A stretch of 60,086 nt of DNA. Origin: Fibrobacter succinogenes (GTDB taxonomy: Bacteria > Fibrobacterota > Fibrobacteria > Fibrobacterales > Fibrobacteraceae). Location of the stretch: positions 1 to 60,086 of the forward strand of contig CACWNW010000027.1 in NCBI GenBank assembly GCA_902762305.1, in the 5' to 3' direction. The notes below the pieces were generated by a model. The model had not been told where the DNA came from. It ran no database searches and saw only the letters and a program-made list of their open reading frames with translations. Position numbers and translations under genes: made by a program. Below, in pieces: positions 7,567-16,831 of this stretch (positions within the stretch are counted from its first letter, which is position 1; every line of letters begins with the position of its first letter).

Positions 7567-8748
7567 CTACATGTCGCCCATGTCTATCTTCGCCTTGTCG
7601 CGGATGCGTGTCAGCAACAGCCCTAGAACCGCATATACGACAGCTTGGACGGCCAGCAGGTAAAGTTTCGGAGCTACATCGTAGATATCGGCGCCCATCT
7701 GCTCAATCGAAAGCCAGGCGGGTACGGCAAAGGTGCTCGGGAGTATGTACGAAATCGACGTCATCCAGCGGGGCATCAGGTAGGCGGGCCAGCTGAAGTT
7801 CGCGAGGAACAGCACCGGGATGGAAAGGTATAGGAATAACTGCATACTCGATTCGCGACGCAAAAAGATCTGGGAGACGACCATGCCGAGATTGATGACC
7901 GATGCGAGGAATACTAAAGAGAACACCACCATGGGCAAGAGTTCGCCGCGGCGCGGGAAGTCGAAGATGTTGTAGACGACGCAGTGGTAGAACAGGATAA
8001 AAGAACAGTAATGAACGAAGTAGGCGAGGCTGCGGCCGAAATAGCGGTATGGAACAGTTTCATTTTCGACCGGACTGTCACGGAATTTTTTACGGAAGCG
8101 GCGGTGGGCTCTGGAACCTCCCAGCACGCAGATGCCGATGATGAGCGACTGCTGCAGGATTACGACAAGCACGCTGGGCACCACGTAGTTGGCGTAGCCG
8201 CCGGTACTGTTGAAGAGCGTCTGTATGCTGACGGGGAAGGGGTCGCGCATGGCAATCGCTTTTGCCGACGGGACCTTCTTTTCCAGGGCTATCTGCTTGA
8301 CCTTGTTTGTTGCGCCCAGTGTCAGCGCACAGGTAGAAAATGCGGTGCCGATTGCTCCATGGAACATCACGTAGGCGCCGTGCGTAAAGATGTTCACCGA
8401 AACCTGGTGCTTGCCGCGGATATTCTTCTCCATGTTTTCGGGGATGACCATGAATCCGTATATCTCGTCGCGGGCCATGGCTGCCTCGGCTTGCTGCATG
8501 TCGGGGTAGATGGACTTCACTTCGATTTGTTGCGCGGCAGATGCCATTCGAATCAAATCGCGGGACATGGCCGTATTGTCGAGGTCGACAACCGCCACGG
8601 GGACCTTGGTTACGGTCTGGTGAATGTAGGGAACCGGGTAGTAGAACGCGTAGATGATGCCTGCCACCACGAGCAGAAGCACCGCGGCGGGGTCCGTGTA
8701 AATGAGCTTCCATTCGGCGAAGGCCACTTTCAAGAGACGTTTTAGCAT
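7567..8748 (-). CDS. ABC-2 type transporter permease (second of pair)
   Basis: A 393-residue inner-membrane permease of the ABC-2/YbhR-YhhJ type. An N-terminal transmembrane helix (about residues 21-38) is followed by a long periplasmic domain of about 130 residues (VAVVDLDNTAMSRDL, YGFMVIPENMEKNI). Then come about five transmembrane helices in the C-terminal half (VVILQQSLIIGICVLGG, SLVFLASVINLGMVVSQIF, LYLSIPVLFLANFSWPAYLM). The family exports drugs or envelope components together with an adaptor, a TolC channel and an ATPase. Its start overlaps the preceding permease by 7 bases. It is the last gene of a four-gene operon and no ATPase gene follows before the terminator. Confidence 0.88.
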   Translation of the reverse strand: MLKRLLKVAFAEWKLIYTDPAAVLLLVVAGIIYAFYYPVPYIHQTVTKVPVAVVDLDNTAMSRDLIRMASAAQQIEVKSIYPDMQQAEAAMARDEIYGFMVIPENMEKNIRGKHQVSVNIFTHGAYVMFHGAIGTAFSTCALTLGATNKVKQIALEKKVPSAKAIAMRDPFPVSIQTLFNSTGGYANYVVPSVLVVILQQSLIIGICVLGGSRAHRRFRKKFRDSPVENETVPYRYFGRSLAYFVHYCSFILFYHCVVYNIFDFPRRGELLPMVVFSLVFLASVINLGMVVSQIFLRRESSMQLFLYLSIPVLFLANFSWPAYLMPRWMTSISYILPSTFAVPAWLSIEQMGADIYDVAPKLYLLAVQAVVYAVLGLLLTRIRDKAKIDMGDM

Positions 8749-9908
8749 GCCTGCGCCTCCAGTTTTGCGGCTTCTTCGCGCTTGGTTTCCAGGCGCACGT
8801 GCTGTTTCCAGCGCATCGACATGAGGAATGCGCCGAGTACGTTCCAGAATATCGCCATCCCGATAAGGATTTCCATGCTATGCCATGCAGGAACCATATC
8901 CACGTTGCCAAGCATCATTGTCGACTGGATCATGAGTACATGGGTCAGCGGCAAGACAAACGCAAAGCAGCGTACCGCGAAAGGCATCGCCATCACGGGG
9001 AAGGTCTGGCCGGCAAATGCGAAGGCGGGGCTTCCGATAATGCCTGCGGCACCGGTGGCCATTCTCATCAGGCCGAATACGCCCACAAAGACGATGCCCG
9101 CGCCGGAACATGCCGTTATCATGAACAGCTGGGCCGCAGCGGTCATCACGAACTCTTCGAACGAAAGCGGGGCGAGTATTCTATGGCAATAGGCATAGCA
9201 GCCGAGGGATTCGAGCCAGAGGATGATGTTCATCGGGAATACGCTTGCGAACCAGAGCGTGAGCCGCGAACCTTTCGCATAGCCGAGAATTTCTTTTACG
9301 CGGTGGTCGCGGAGCGGGAACGAAGTCACGTACACGCCCACAATCATCGCCGCCAGGTGGAAAATGGCGGTGACGAGCCCGAGAACGAGGAATCCCTGGT
9401 AATTGCCTTGCTGGTTTCCGACCGAGTGGATCTGCACCTTCACGGGGTCTTCCATCTGGGCTGTAAAAAGGTCGCTCCCTGCGGCCGCGAGCACGGAACG
9501 GATTTCCTTTGTCGCGAACATGTTGGTAAGGTAGTTCTGGCCGCTCGAGTAGATGGGAATCACGGGCGCTTCGAGGCGGAGCGTACGGCGTTCCAGGTCG
9601 TTCGGGAGTACGACGAATCCCTGGATTTCGCCCCGGATGACGGCATGCTCGCATTCGCCCATGTCGGAACACATCATCTTGATGTTCAGTACAGGGCTCG
9701 AACGCAATTTCGATTCAAGCTTGTCGGCAAGCTGGCTGTTGTCCTGTTTGACAATTCCGATGGGTACGTGCTGCACGATTTCGGAGGAGAACATCCCCAT
9801 CGTGAAAAGGGATACGCCGATAGGCAACACCACGAGAATCATCCACAGAACGATGTTGTGGCTGAAATAGATTTTCCGGATGGTGTTCAACAGGCCATTC
9901 AATATCAT
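8742..9908 (-). CDS. ABC-2 type transporter permease (first of pair)
   Basis: A 388-residue permease with the same plan as its downstream neighbour. It has an N-terminal helix (VLWMILVVLPIGVSLFTMGM), a periplasmic domain with VPIGIVKQDNSQLADKL and GFVVLPNDLERRTL, and a C-terminal helical bundle. It is about as long as the second permease, which fits a heterodimeric membrane component. It starts 12 bases after the adaptor gene. It is clearly distinct in sequence from the second permease, so the pair is an old duplication. The cargo is not evident. Confidence 0.87.
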   Translation of the reverse strand: MILNGLLNTIRKIYFSHNIVLWMILVVLPIGVSLFTMGMFSSEIVQHVPIGIVKQDNSQLADKLESKLRSSPVLNIKMMCSDMGECEHAVIRGEIQGFVVLPNDLERRTLRLEAPVIPIYSSGQNYLTNMFATKEIRSVLAAAGSDLFTAQMEDPVKVQIHSVGNQQGNYQGFLVLGLVTAIFHLAAMIVGVYVTSFPLRDHRVKEILGYAKGSRLTLWFASVFPMNIILWLESLGCYAYCHRILAPLSFEEFVMTAAAQLFMITACSGAGIVFVGVFGLMRMATGAAGIIGSPAFAFAGQTFPVMAMPFAVRCFAFVLPLTHVLMIQSTMMLGNVDMVPAWHSMEILIGMAIFWNVLGAFLMSMRWKQHVRLETKREEAAKLEAQAC

Positions 9909-9920
9909 GGCGCGACCGGG

Positions 9921-10919
9921 TTACTTGATGGAATCGGCGGACAGAAGGACGCTCATGCCGGGACGGAGGTTCTCGACCTTCTGCGTGGGGCGCAGGCGCA
10001 CTTCGAACGTCTTGAGGTCGAATCCGCCGCTCTCCTTGCTGCTGCGCCAGGTGGCGTAGTCGCCCACGGAGGCGATGTAGCTCACTTCCATTTCGACGTC
10101 CTTGTCGAGCGCCGGGATATGCATCATGAACTTCTTGCCCTTGGAAACGTTCTTGAGCATGTCTTCGCGCAGGTGGAATACCGCCCAGGAATCGTCCAGG
10201 TCGGTCACCGCGATGACGGGCATGCCGGAACCGACGACTTCGCCTTCTTCGGCGAGCTTCAGCGAGACTTCGCCGCTGATGGGGCTCCTGATCTTGGTTT
10301 CTTCGAGGTAGGCGTCCACTTCGGCGGTGGCGCCCTTCGCCTGCATCACGAGTGCGTTTGCGGCGGCCTTGTCTTCGCTGCGGGCGCCGGCAACGGCCTG
10401 GTTGTACTGCGCCATCGCTGCATCGGCGGCGGACTGGCTTGCCTTCATCTGGGTCTCGGCCTCATCACGCTTCTGGAGCGGGAGCACGCCTTCGTTAAAG
10501 AGCTTCTGCACGCGGTCGTAGGTATTCTTTGCGAGGGTTGCCGCATCCTGGGCGCGGTCCGCCATGGCCTTCAATGCAGTGATATCTTCGCTGCGGGCAC
10601 CGTTGCGGGCCTTGCTTGCCTGGGCGCGTGCTGCACCGAGGGCGCCTTGAGCTTGAATCTTCTTAGCTTCGATTTCCGGGCTGGAGATGATGGCAACGAT
10701 GGAATCCTTCACCACCATGTCGCCCTCGTGCACGAACAGGCGTTCGATGCGGCCGGGGACCTTCCCGGCCACGAGCACGCGCCGTGCTTCCATCTGGCCT
10801 TGCAAGAACTGCTCGCGGGGTGCCGTTGCGAACTTCTGCAACTGAATTACACCCAGAACGACGAGTGCAATCAGCCCTGCGACAATAATAATTTTACCGA
10901 GTGTCTTAAGCACGTTCAT
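9921..10919 (-). CDS. HlyD-family periplasmic adaptor of the export operon
   Basis: A 332-residue membrane fusion protein similar in plan to EmrA/YbhG. The N-terminal anchor helix (IIIVAGLIALVVLGVIQL) is followed by the first lipoyl half (AGKVPGRIERLFVHEGDMV). An Ala/Gln/Lys-rich coiled-coil hairpin (about residues 75-190) follows, then the second half (IRSPISGEVSLKLAEEGEVV) and a beta-barrel ending LRPGMSVLLSADSIK. It would bridge the permeases to the TolC protein. Its ATG overlaps the TolC stop codon by one base (TAATG), which suggests translational coupling. Confidence 0.9.
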   Translation of the reverse strand: MNVLKTLGKIIIVAGLIALVVLGVIQLQKFATAPREQFLQGQMEARRVLVAGKVPGRIERLFVHEGDMVVKDSIVAIISSPEIEAKKIQAQGALGAARAQASKARNGARSEDITALKAMADRAQDAATLAKNTYDRVQKLFNEGVLPLQKRDEAETQMKASQSAADAAMAQYNQAVAGARSEDKAAANALVMQAKGATAEVDAYLEETKIRSPISGEVSLKLAEEGEVVGSGMPVIAVTDLDDSWAVFHLREDMLKNVSKGKKFMMHIPALDKDVEMEVSYIASVGDYATWRSSKESGGFDLKTFEVRLRPTQKVENLRPGMSVLLSADSIK

Positions 10920-12721
10920 TACTTTGCCTCCGTTTTTTCAGCCGAAGTTTCTTCTTTCTTTGCGGAATCTGTGGTGCTTGCCGTATCCGCCGGGTTCGCC
11001 GGTTCCTGTGCCGGTGTTTCTGCCGCCTGCTGTTCTGCAGGTGCAGCTGTATTTCCGTTTGCCGTGCTGTCGGCAGGCGTTGCTGCGACAGGTTCTGCCG
11101 GTGTCGCGCTGTCTGCGGGTGCAGCGCTTTCGGCAGTTGCGTTTGCCTGTATGGGTTTCGCCTTGCCGATGAGGGTTCCGGCGGCTTCAATCTCGCCGGC
11201 CGCTTCCAACAGGCCGAGCCATGCCACGACGGCATCGTAATGTGCCTTCAGGTCGGCCACCTGCAGGCGCGAAAGCGAGAGTTCCGCGTCCACCACGTCG
11301 AGGCCGGTCGCAAGGCCCGCTTCGTATGCACGGGTCTGGCTGCGGAGCGCTTCGTCGGCGAGTTCTCGCGTCTTCACGAGGCTCGTAAGGCGGCTCTTCG
11401 CGTGTTCCATTTCGCGCCAGCGCTTTTCTACGAGCAGGTTGATATTGTCGAGGGTCTGTTCTTCCTTGCTGGCAAGGGAGCGTTCCATCGCTTTTGCGGA
11501 ACTCACCTTTGCGCGGGATTCTGCACCGCCTAAAATCGGGAGGTCCCACTGTGCCTTTGCACCTACGGCCCATTCGGGCTCGAGAATGGTCAAGTCCTTC
11601 GTATAGAGTTCGCGGTAGCCGAACAGCGCCACGGTCGGGAACCAGTCGGCACGTGCTGCGCGCACGGCATCGTGGCTGCGCTTGCGTTCTGTACGGAGCT
11701 GCCGGAGTCCCGGGTGTTTTTCGCGGGCCATCATCTTGAAATCTTCCATGCTGCGGTCGAGTTCGGGCGCCTCCACCGGGGTTGTCGCCGTAATGCTCGT
11801 GTCCGTGCGGAGCAGGCTTGCGAGCGCCATGCGGGCGAGGGACTGGTCGCGCAGGGCGTCTTCGAGGGCGTTCTGTGCTTCGGCGAGGGCCACTTCGGCG
11901 CGCAGGCGTTCCGCCTTGCTAATCTGGCCGCCTTCTTCGAGCTTCCTGGAACGTTCCAGGTGGCCTTCGAGGTTCTTCATGGTCGATTCGCGCAGTACCG
12001 TGAGCTCTTCGGCCAGGCGCAGCATGAAGTACTTGGTGGTGACATCCATCAGGATGGCGTTCTGCGCCATGTCGAATTCTGCCTTGCGGGCGTTCACGTT
12101 CTCTTTTGCGGCATCGTAGGCGGAATAGATCTTGAGGCCGGTGAAAATCGGCCACACGACGGTCACGCGTGCGTTGAAGAACACGTCGTCCTGCACCTTC
12201 ATGCCGAAATCGGTCTCGTCAATCTTTTGGGAGGCGGCTGCGCTGTAGTTGTCGGCTGCCTGCTGGACGAGGGCGTTGGCTTCGGGGCTACTCAAGACTC
12301 CGCTCCTGATTTCGCTGGCCTTCTGGTCGACCATGGCCTTCGCGGTCGCTTTGTCAAGCCCTGCGGCCATAGCTTGCTCCACGGCAGCGTTATATGCCTT
12401 GGAATAGGCCATGTCATAGGCCGAAAGATACGCTTTGGAATAAGCTGCGGCGCCTGCCATTTCGCTCATCGGTTCCTGTAGGCGGCTCAAGTCGATGGTA
12501 ATGGGTTCGTTGATTTTCGTCACGCCTGCGGAAAGGGAAACCTTGGGTAAAAAACGGGAACGGGCTTCGACCCGGCCGCTTTCCGCCATCTCTACCTTGG
12601 CTTTTTCCGCCTTTATCTGTGAGTTGTTGGCTTTCGCCATTTCGATGGCTTCCTGCAAAGAGAGCGGGGAGGCCACGGCTAAAGCGCCTAAAGAAACGAT
12701 GTAAAACAAGCACTTTTTCAT
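10919..12721 (-). CDS. TolC-like outer-membrane efflux protein
   Basis: About 600 residues from the chosen ATG at 12721, which begins a signal peptide (MKKCLFYIVSLGALAVASPL). Two outer-membrane efflux repeats follow: LSLQEAIEMAKANNSQIKAE, and later AELSLSRLQVADLKAHYDAVVAWLGL split by the usual long helices. The family forms a trimeric channel across the outer membrane and periplasm. The last 75 residues or so are a low-complexity Ala/Pro/Thr/Glu tail, which is not usual for TolC. Upstream in-frame starts exist, but they would put non-signal residues first, and no strong ribosome binding site distinguishes them. It is the first gene of the four-gene export operon. Confidence 0.88.
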   Translation of the reverse strand: MKKCLFYIVSLGALAVASPLSLQEAIEMAKANNSQIKAEKAKVEMAESGRVEARSRFLPKVSLSAGVTKINEPITIDLSRLQEPMSEMAGAAAYSKAYLSAYDMAYSKAYNAAVEQAMAAGLDKATAKAMVDQKASEIRSGVLSSPEANALVQQAADNYSAAASQKIDETDFGMKVQDDVFFNARVTVVWPIFTGLKIYSAYDAAKENVNARKAEFDMAQNAILMDVTTKYFMLRLAEELTVLRESTMKNLEGHLERSRKLEEGGQISKAERLRAEVALAEAQNALEDALRDQSLARMALASLLRTDTSITATTPVEAPELDRSMEDFKMMAREKHPGLRQLRTERKRSHDAVRAARADWFPTVALFGYRELYTKDLTILEPEWAVGAKAQWDLPILGGAESRAKVSSAKAMERSLASKEEQTLDNINLLVEKRWREMEHAKSRLTSLVKTRELADEALRSQTRAYEAGLATGLDVVDAELSLSRLQVADLKAHYDAVVAWLGLLEAAGEIEAAGTLIGKAKPIQANATAESAAPADSATPAEPVAATPADSTANGNTAAPAEQQAAETPAQEPANPADTASTTDSAKKEETSAEKTEAK

Positions 12722-12824
12722 AGCAATGAAAAAATACATTTTTTGTAAAGTCCAGGCAACTCCATTCATCCTGTTGTTTGTGCAAATTATCTGCTAGTCT
12801 GTATACAGGCAGATGCATGTGTTA

Positions 12825-12843
12825 GCGAATTGGCGCTATTCGC
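12825..12843. promoter_or_regulatory. Inverted repeat upstream of the TolC export operon
   Basis: GCGAAT (12825-12830) and ATTCGC (12838-12843) are exact inverted arms separated by 7 bases, about 105 bases before the TolC gene start. Size and spacing fit a dimeric repressor site for an efflux operon, but no regulator gene is adjacent and the site occurs once only. Confidence 0.3.
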
Positions 12844-12868
12844 GACTATTTGGATTGGAGGTGTATAC

Positions 12869-12903
12869 AAAAAAGGCCCCGCTTGTGCGGGGGGGCCTTT
12901 TGA
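12869..12903 (-). terminator. Strong bidirectional-looking terminator
   Basis: AAAAGGCCCCGC and GCGGGG..GGCCTTTT form a GC-rich stem with a TTGT loop and A/T tracts on both sides. It ends the lamin-tail operon on the minus strand. Confidence 0.8.
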
Positions 12904-12926
12904 TAATATAGAATGATTTTTCCGGA

Positions 12927-14588
12927 TTAGAGCTTGCCCGGAGTCGGAAGATCGACTTTCCATGCCCCGGCTTCGTAGCCCATGGTGGAGGTGTCTACGC
13001 GGTGCAGGCTGTAACCGAAGCCGTCAGCCTCGGCGAGGCCGTCCCAGTTGTCGGAATAGAGCGTCGCATCGTGCCAGACGTAGAAGTACTTGGTTACGCC
13101 ATCGGTGTCGGTTTCCTTGGTGAAGGGTTCCTTCACCGCAATCGTTTCGCCGCGGTTCGAAAGCTTGCCCTTGTAGGTCATGATTTGTACATCGGCGGAA
13201 ATCGAGTAGGTGCTGCGGACGAAATCGGCGTTCCAGGTGGTAATGCCGAACGTCTGCATATCCACATCTTCGAGCGTTTCGGGAATCAGGAGCAGCAGGC
13301 CCTTCGGGGGGATGCTCATGCTCGGGAATTCCATGTTGATACCTTCGACCTTCCAGCCCTTCTGTACGGAGGCGCTGTAGAGGGTGACGGCGGCGTCCGA
13401 ACCGTTCACGATTTCCATGAATTCGAACGGAACCGTGGTATTGGAGCTTGCCGGATGGTAGTTGATTTCGTTGATATAGAGGGAGCCGACCTTGAGTGCG
13501 GAATTCTTTGCACCGGGGGTTGGCGTAGCAAGCGGGCCTTGGGCTGTAGAACCGTCGGAGAGGTCGACTACGCCGCTCGAGGTGTTGGCTGCCGGAACCC
13601 AGATACTCGATTCGTCGCCTTCCTGCGGGCCGCGCAGGTAGAATTCACCGCCATCGGGAGCGACAATCAGTTCTTCGTCAAACGCCGTGTTGGCTTCGAG
13701 AACGAGGTAGCCCTTTGCAGGTACAATGCCCGACTTGATGTTGAGCGTCTGGTTGCGGCGCTTGACTTCGAGAGTCCAGCCCGTAATATCGACGGCCTGG
13801 TCGCCTGCGTTGTAGACTTCAATCCAGGATTCTTCACCGGCCTTGTACGGCATGATTTCGTTGATGCGCACGTTCGTCGGGGCGACCCACTGGTCTCCGC
13901 CTACGCCCGGGGTGCCGCCATCGGCCTTGCTTGCCGCCCAGGAATTGGGCTGGGCAGCATTGCCGCCCAAGTACACGAGAGAACGGCCATTGCCGTCGGC
14001 AAGGCTCGGCCAAGGAGGTTCGTTACCGAAAGCGCAGCTGACGTCGCCTTCGCCCTGGACCTTCACGTTGACCACATCGCCTTCGTTGAAGAGCTTCACG
14101 TTCTGGGCGTCATTCCACGGTCCGAAAAGCCTGCCTGCAAATGTCGGGTAGGCGGCCTTGAATGCGGTGGGGTCGTTCGTGACCACCACGTATTCGCCCT
14201 TCTTGAGGGGTTCTGCCGGGAACGTGTAATCGACGGCGCCGCTCAGATGAAGGAAGAAATTCTGCATGTTGTCCATGTCCATGCCGCCCGCAATGTAGAT
14301 TTCAATCCATTCGAGCTTGGAATCCTTGGCATGGTACATGATCTCGGAACAGGCCATCTGCGGCTGGGCATTATCTGCGATGGAGGAGCTAGACTTCACC
14401 ACGGAACCACTGCTTCCGGGATCGACAGCGCTGCTGCCAGGAATGCCATCACTGCTTCCGGGGGTTCCCGCGCTGTTCGGCACAGAGGAGGAACTTTCCG
14501 GATCTGGGGAAGAAGGACTGTCGCATGCGGAGAATGCTCCGAGCATCGAGACCAAGGTTCCTGTCAAAAGCCACTTTTTCATGTTCAT
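12927..14588 (-). CDS. Lipoprotein with lamin-tail-like (LTD) domains
   Basis: A 553-residue surface or periplasmic lipoprotein. The start (MNMKKWLL) is set by AAAGGA about eight bases upstream; a longer frame to 14717 would overlap the VTC gene. The signal ends in the lipobox GAFSAC, followed by a Ser/Pro/Gly linker (about residues 25-70). Three immunoglobulin-like lamin-tail repeats follow. They are recognisable from ACSEIMYHAKDSKLEWIEIY, RINEIMPYKAGEESWIEVYN with DITGWTLE, and YINEINYHPASSNT with FEFMEIVN. LTD domains in bacterial surface proteins are thought to bind polymers or proteins and often accompany CotH-kinase and VTC genes. It closes the DUF4956 operon, 43 bases after the VTC gene. 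No CotH kinase domain is present. Confidence 0.85.
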   Translation of the reverse strand: MNMKKWLLTGTLVSMLGAFSACDSPSSPDPESSSSVPNSAGTPGSSDGIPGSSAVDPGSSGSVVKSSSSIADNAQPQMACSEIMYHAKDSKLEWIEIYIAGGMDMDNMQNFFLHLSGAVDYTFPAEPLKKGEYVVVTNDPTAFKAAYPTFAGRLFGPWNDAQNVKLFNEGDVVNVKVQGEGDVSCAFGNEPPWPSLADGNGRSLVYLGGNAAQPNSWAASKADGGTPGVGGDQWVAPTNVRINEIMPYKAGEESWIEVYNAGDQAVDITGWTLEVKRRNQTLNIKSGIVPAKGYLVLEANTAFDEELIVAPDGGEFYLRGPQEGDESSIWVPAANTSSGVVDLSDGSTAQGPLATPTPGAKNSALKVGSLYINEINYHPASSNTTVPFEFMEIVNGSDAAVTLYSASVQKGWKVEGINMEFPSMSIPPKGLLLLIPETLEDVDMQTFGITTWNADFVRSTYSISADVQIMTYKGKLSNRGETIAVKEPFTKETDTDGVTKYFYVWHDATLYSDNWDGLAEADGFGYSLHRVDTSTMGYEAGAWKVDLPTPGKL

Positions 14589-14631
14589 AAGGGCCATCCT
14601 TTTTGAGGTTTTACGCTCTGTAATAAAAATC

Positions 14632-15450
14632 CTAGAAGTTTCCGGCCAGTTTTGTCCAGTAGGGGGACTTGAATCGGCGCGGATTCTCGTAAACTCGTTT
14701 CCATTCGGCTGCCGCATTACCGAATTTAGAAAATGCGGAGTGCTTGAGGTTCAAAAATCTGATGAGGTCGAACATCCAGTAAGGAACTTGTGAGCAGGGA
14801 CACTTCAATTCGAGCACAGCGTCCATTCCCGGCTGGAAAAACCTCGGAAGACCGGTCGAATGCATGTAGTGCGGGTCGACCGTATAGTCGAAGCCGTTCT
14901 CCTCGCGGAAGCGCATGCCCGTGTCGATAGTGACGCGGGAGTATTCTTCGCGCAGCCCGAACCAGGCGCGACGCTTGTACTGCGTCAAAAGGCGCGGGTG
15001 GGCGTTGTGGAGTTCCGTCTTGTACAAGAAATCCTTCAGGTACATGCGGTCCTTTTCGCCCTTGCAGGGCCATTCTTCGGGTTTCATGTGCCAGACTTCG
15101 CCCGGATTGATTCCCTTGATGGTCGCACGGCTCTTGTAGCAGATGCTACGGATTTTGCGCTTGACTTCAAAATGGAATGTGCCGTCCTGTGCCGGATGCT
15201 CACCGTAGGTACGGATGCGCATGTTGAAACGGTCCAGGAGCTGCTTCTTTTTCCAGCCGAGGAATGTCCACTTCGGGGAATCTAGGTACAGGTTCGTAAT
15301 CCAGTAGAATCCGCCCGGAGTAATCTTGGAATAGTAGTCTTCTTCGCAGTACGGGGCAAGGAAAGCACCTATCCGGTCCGCCCATTCGACGGGGATGTGG
15401 TACTTGAGCTCGAAACGTTCGAGGAGGCTAAAACCGCGGGCTTCTGCCAT
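14632..15450 (-). CDS. VTC-domain protein (polyphosphate-polymerase-like)
   Basis: A 272-residue single-domain protein matching the VTC tunnel domain. In yeast Vtc4 this domain makes polyphosphate from ATP. Hallmarks are present in order: FELKYHI near residue 14 (the first ExK strand), NLYLDSP, RIRTYG, HFEVKRKI (the central basic strand), TQYKRRAWFG, VTIDTGMRF and AVLELKCP, with the last Glu and Lys. No signal peptide or transmembrane helix is seen, so it should be cytoplasmic. It starts one base after the TolC-like gene ends. Bacterial VTC proteins are commonly found beside DUF4956 membrane proteins, as here. Whether it makes polyphosphate or another polymer is not known. Confidence 0.85.
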   Translation of the reverse strand: MAEARGFSLLERFELKYHIPVEWADRIGAFLAPYCEEDYYSKITPGGFYWITNLYLDSPKWTFLGWKKKQLLDRFNMRIRTYGEHPAQDGTFHFEVKRKIRSICYKSRATIKGINPGEVWHMKPEEWPCKGEKDRMYLKDFLYKTELHNAHPRLLTQYKRRAWFGLREEYSRVTIDTGMRFREENGFDYTVDPHYMHSTGLPRFFQPGMDAVLELKCPCSQVPYWMFDLIRFLNLKHSAFSKFGNAAAEWKRVYENPRRFKSPYWTKLAGNF

Positions 15451-15451
15451 A

Positions 15452-16831
15452 CTACTTCAGAGCCTCGCGCAAGTGGTTCCCGCTGTTTTCGCGGGCAAGG
15501 ATTCCCGCGTAGTTGAGCAGTTCAAGATAGCGGGCAAAGATATCGTATTCGAGCTTGACCGCCTTCATGTCGCTTTCGAGCGCACTTTCCTTGGCACGCA
15601 GGAGCAGCAGCGGGTCGGAACCGGCATTGCGGGCGAACTGTTCCATGAACCCGCTCGCGCCCACCTGTTCCACGAATTCCTTCTGCACCTTCCACTGGCC
15701 AATCAGCGCGAGCACTTCTTCGGTGAGGCGCGCCACCTTCTGGTTAATGTCACGCACGTCGGCGAGATAGTCGCTCTCGGCATCGAGCTTTGCCACCTGG
15801 AGCTTGAGGTCGGAATCCTTACCGCTGTCAAAGAACGGCAGGCGGAACGCGAGATTCACGAAGAACTTGTCGGCCGTCTTGCGGGTGTCCTTGTCTGGGA
15901 CGAGAAAATCCGCTGTTTCGGCACAATTTACAGCGGTCGCGCAACCCGTTTTTGTTTTAAAATCTTCTACATAATCGCGATACTGCCCTGTACCAAACAC
16001 ATCAGATGCGTCCAAAGTCTTGTACTTTTCCATGCGGGATTCAATCTGCAGGGAGTAACCGATGCCGATATGCGAGATGTAGTCGCGGCCCTTGCTCACG
16101 TCCTGCTTGGCCTGCGCCACTTCGCTGTCGCGCTTGCCGCGGGCCATCGCCACCAGCGGGAAGTTCTCGTTCACTTCTACGCCGTTCGAGAGGATCTGGG
16201 CAAGTTCATCCATCGTCGGGAGGAACGAGGAATCCAGATTCACTTCGTCGAAGTCGGGCACCCAGATTTTCATCTTGAGTTCCGCATCGCGGAGTGCAGT
16301 GCTGTCCGAAAGCAGATCAGCCTTGATGGACGCGCTTTTCTCGAGCGTGCTCATCAGGTCTTCGGCATTGAACGTCGCCGAACCGGACTTGAGGTGCAGA
16401 ACCTCGATGCGGTCGGTGTTCACCTGCAACAGCTGCTTGTTGATTTCGTTGATTTTTTTGCGCATCACGTAGCGCACGCCACGTTCGTAGCGGTCGTAGA
16501 GCAACAGCGAACGTTCTACGCCAAAGCGGGCCTTTTCGTAGTCTCTTACGGCATCGGCACGTTCCTTGTCGGCAGCACTTTCGCCGAATGTCTTTGGGCT
16601 CATGCGGAGTTCAAAATCGTGTTTGGCAAAACTGAAACCGTCCAACTGGTAACGTAGTTCCAGCTTGTCCCAGAGTTTCGTGCTCCTGCCGGAAGCAGTT
16701 GCCTCGGAACGCTTCTGTGCCGCCTCGTAACGGGGGTCGCTTTGCGCAGACTGTATGAGCCTGTCCCAAGTGAGAGGGCCAGCGAATACTGCTGCCGAAA
16801 GCAATGCGGGGAGTGCAAAAATGCGCTTCAT
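15452..16831 (-). CDS. TolC-like outer-membrane protein of the DUF4956-VTC operon
   Basis: A 459-residue protein with a signal peptide (MKRIFALPALLSAAVFAGPL) and a long helical body rich in Glu/Lys/Ala. Segments typical of efflux-channel proteins are LTWDRLIQSAQSDPRYEAAQ at the mature N-terminus and the paired helical repeats NQKVARLTEEVLALIGQWKV and LLRAKESALESDMKAVKLEY. The beta-strand part NLAFRLPFFDSGKDSDLK resembles the second half of TolC proteins. Similarity to standard TolC is weaker than for the 10919 gene. Its start overlaps the adaptor stop by one base at 16831, so the two are coupled. It should provide the outer-membrane exit of the system. Confidence 0.75.
   Translation of the reverse strand: MKRIFALPALLSAAVFAGPLTWDRLIQSAQSDPRYEAAQKRSEATASGRSTKLWDKLELRYQLDGFSFAKHDFELRMSPKTFGESAADKERADAVRDYEKARFGVERSLLLYDRYERGVRYVMRKKINEINKQLLQVNTDRIEVLHLKSGSATFNAEDLMSTLEKSASIKADLLSDSTALRDAELKMKIWVPDFDEVNLDSSFLPTMDELAQILSNGVEVNENFPLVAMARGKRDSEVAQAKQDVSKGRDYISHIGIGYSLQIESRMEKYKTLDASDVFGTGQYRDYVEDFKTKTGCATAVNCAETADFLVPDKDTRKTADKFFVNLAFRLPFFDSGKDSDLKLQVAKLDAESDYLADVRDINQKVARLTEEVLALIGQWKVQKEFVEQVGASGFMEQFARNAGSDPLLLLRAKESALESDMKAVKLEYDIFARYLELLNYAGILARENSGNHLREALK

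Noticed and set aside
8799-11240. An 813-codon open frame on the plus strand
   Set aside because: It lies antisense to four well-supported export genes. Its protein is rich in His/Arg/Asp as expected from a shadow frame, and it has no ribosome binding site or recognisable domain.
13002-14606. A 534-codon plus-strand open frame over the lamin-tail gene
   Set aside because: Antisense shadow; the minus strand has signal peptide, lipobox and domain repeats.
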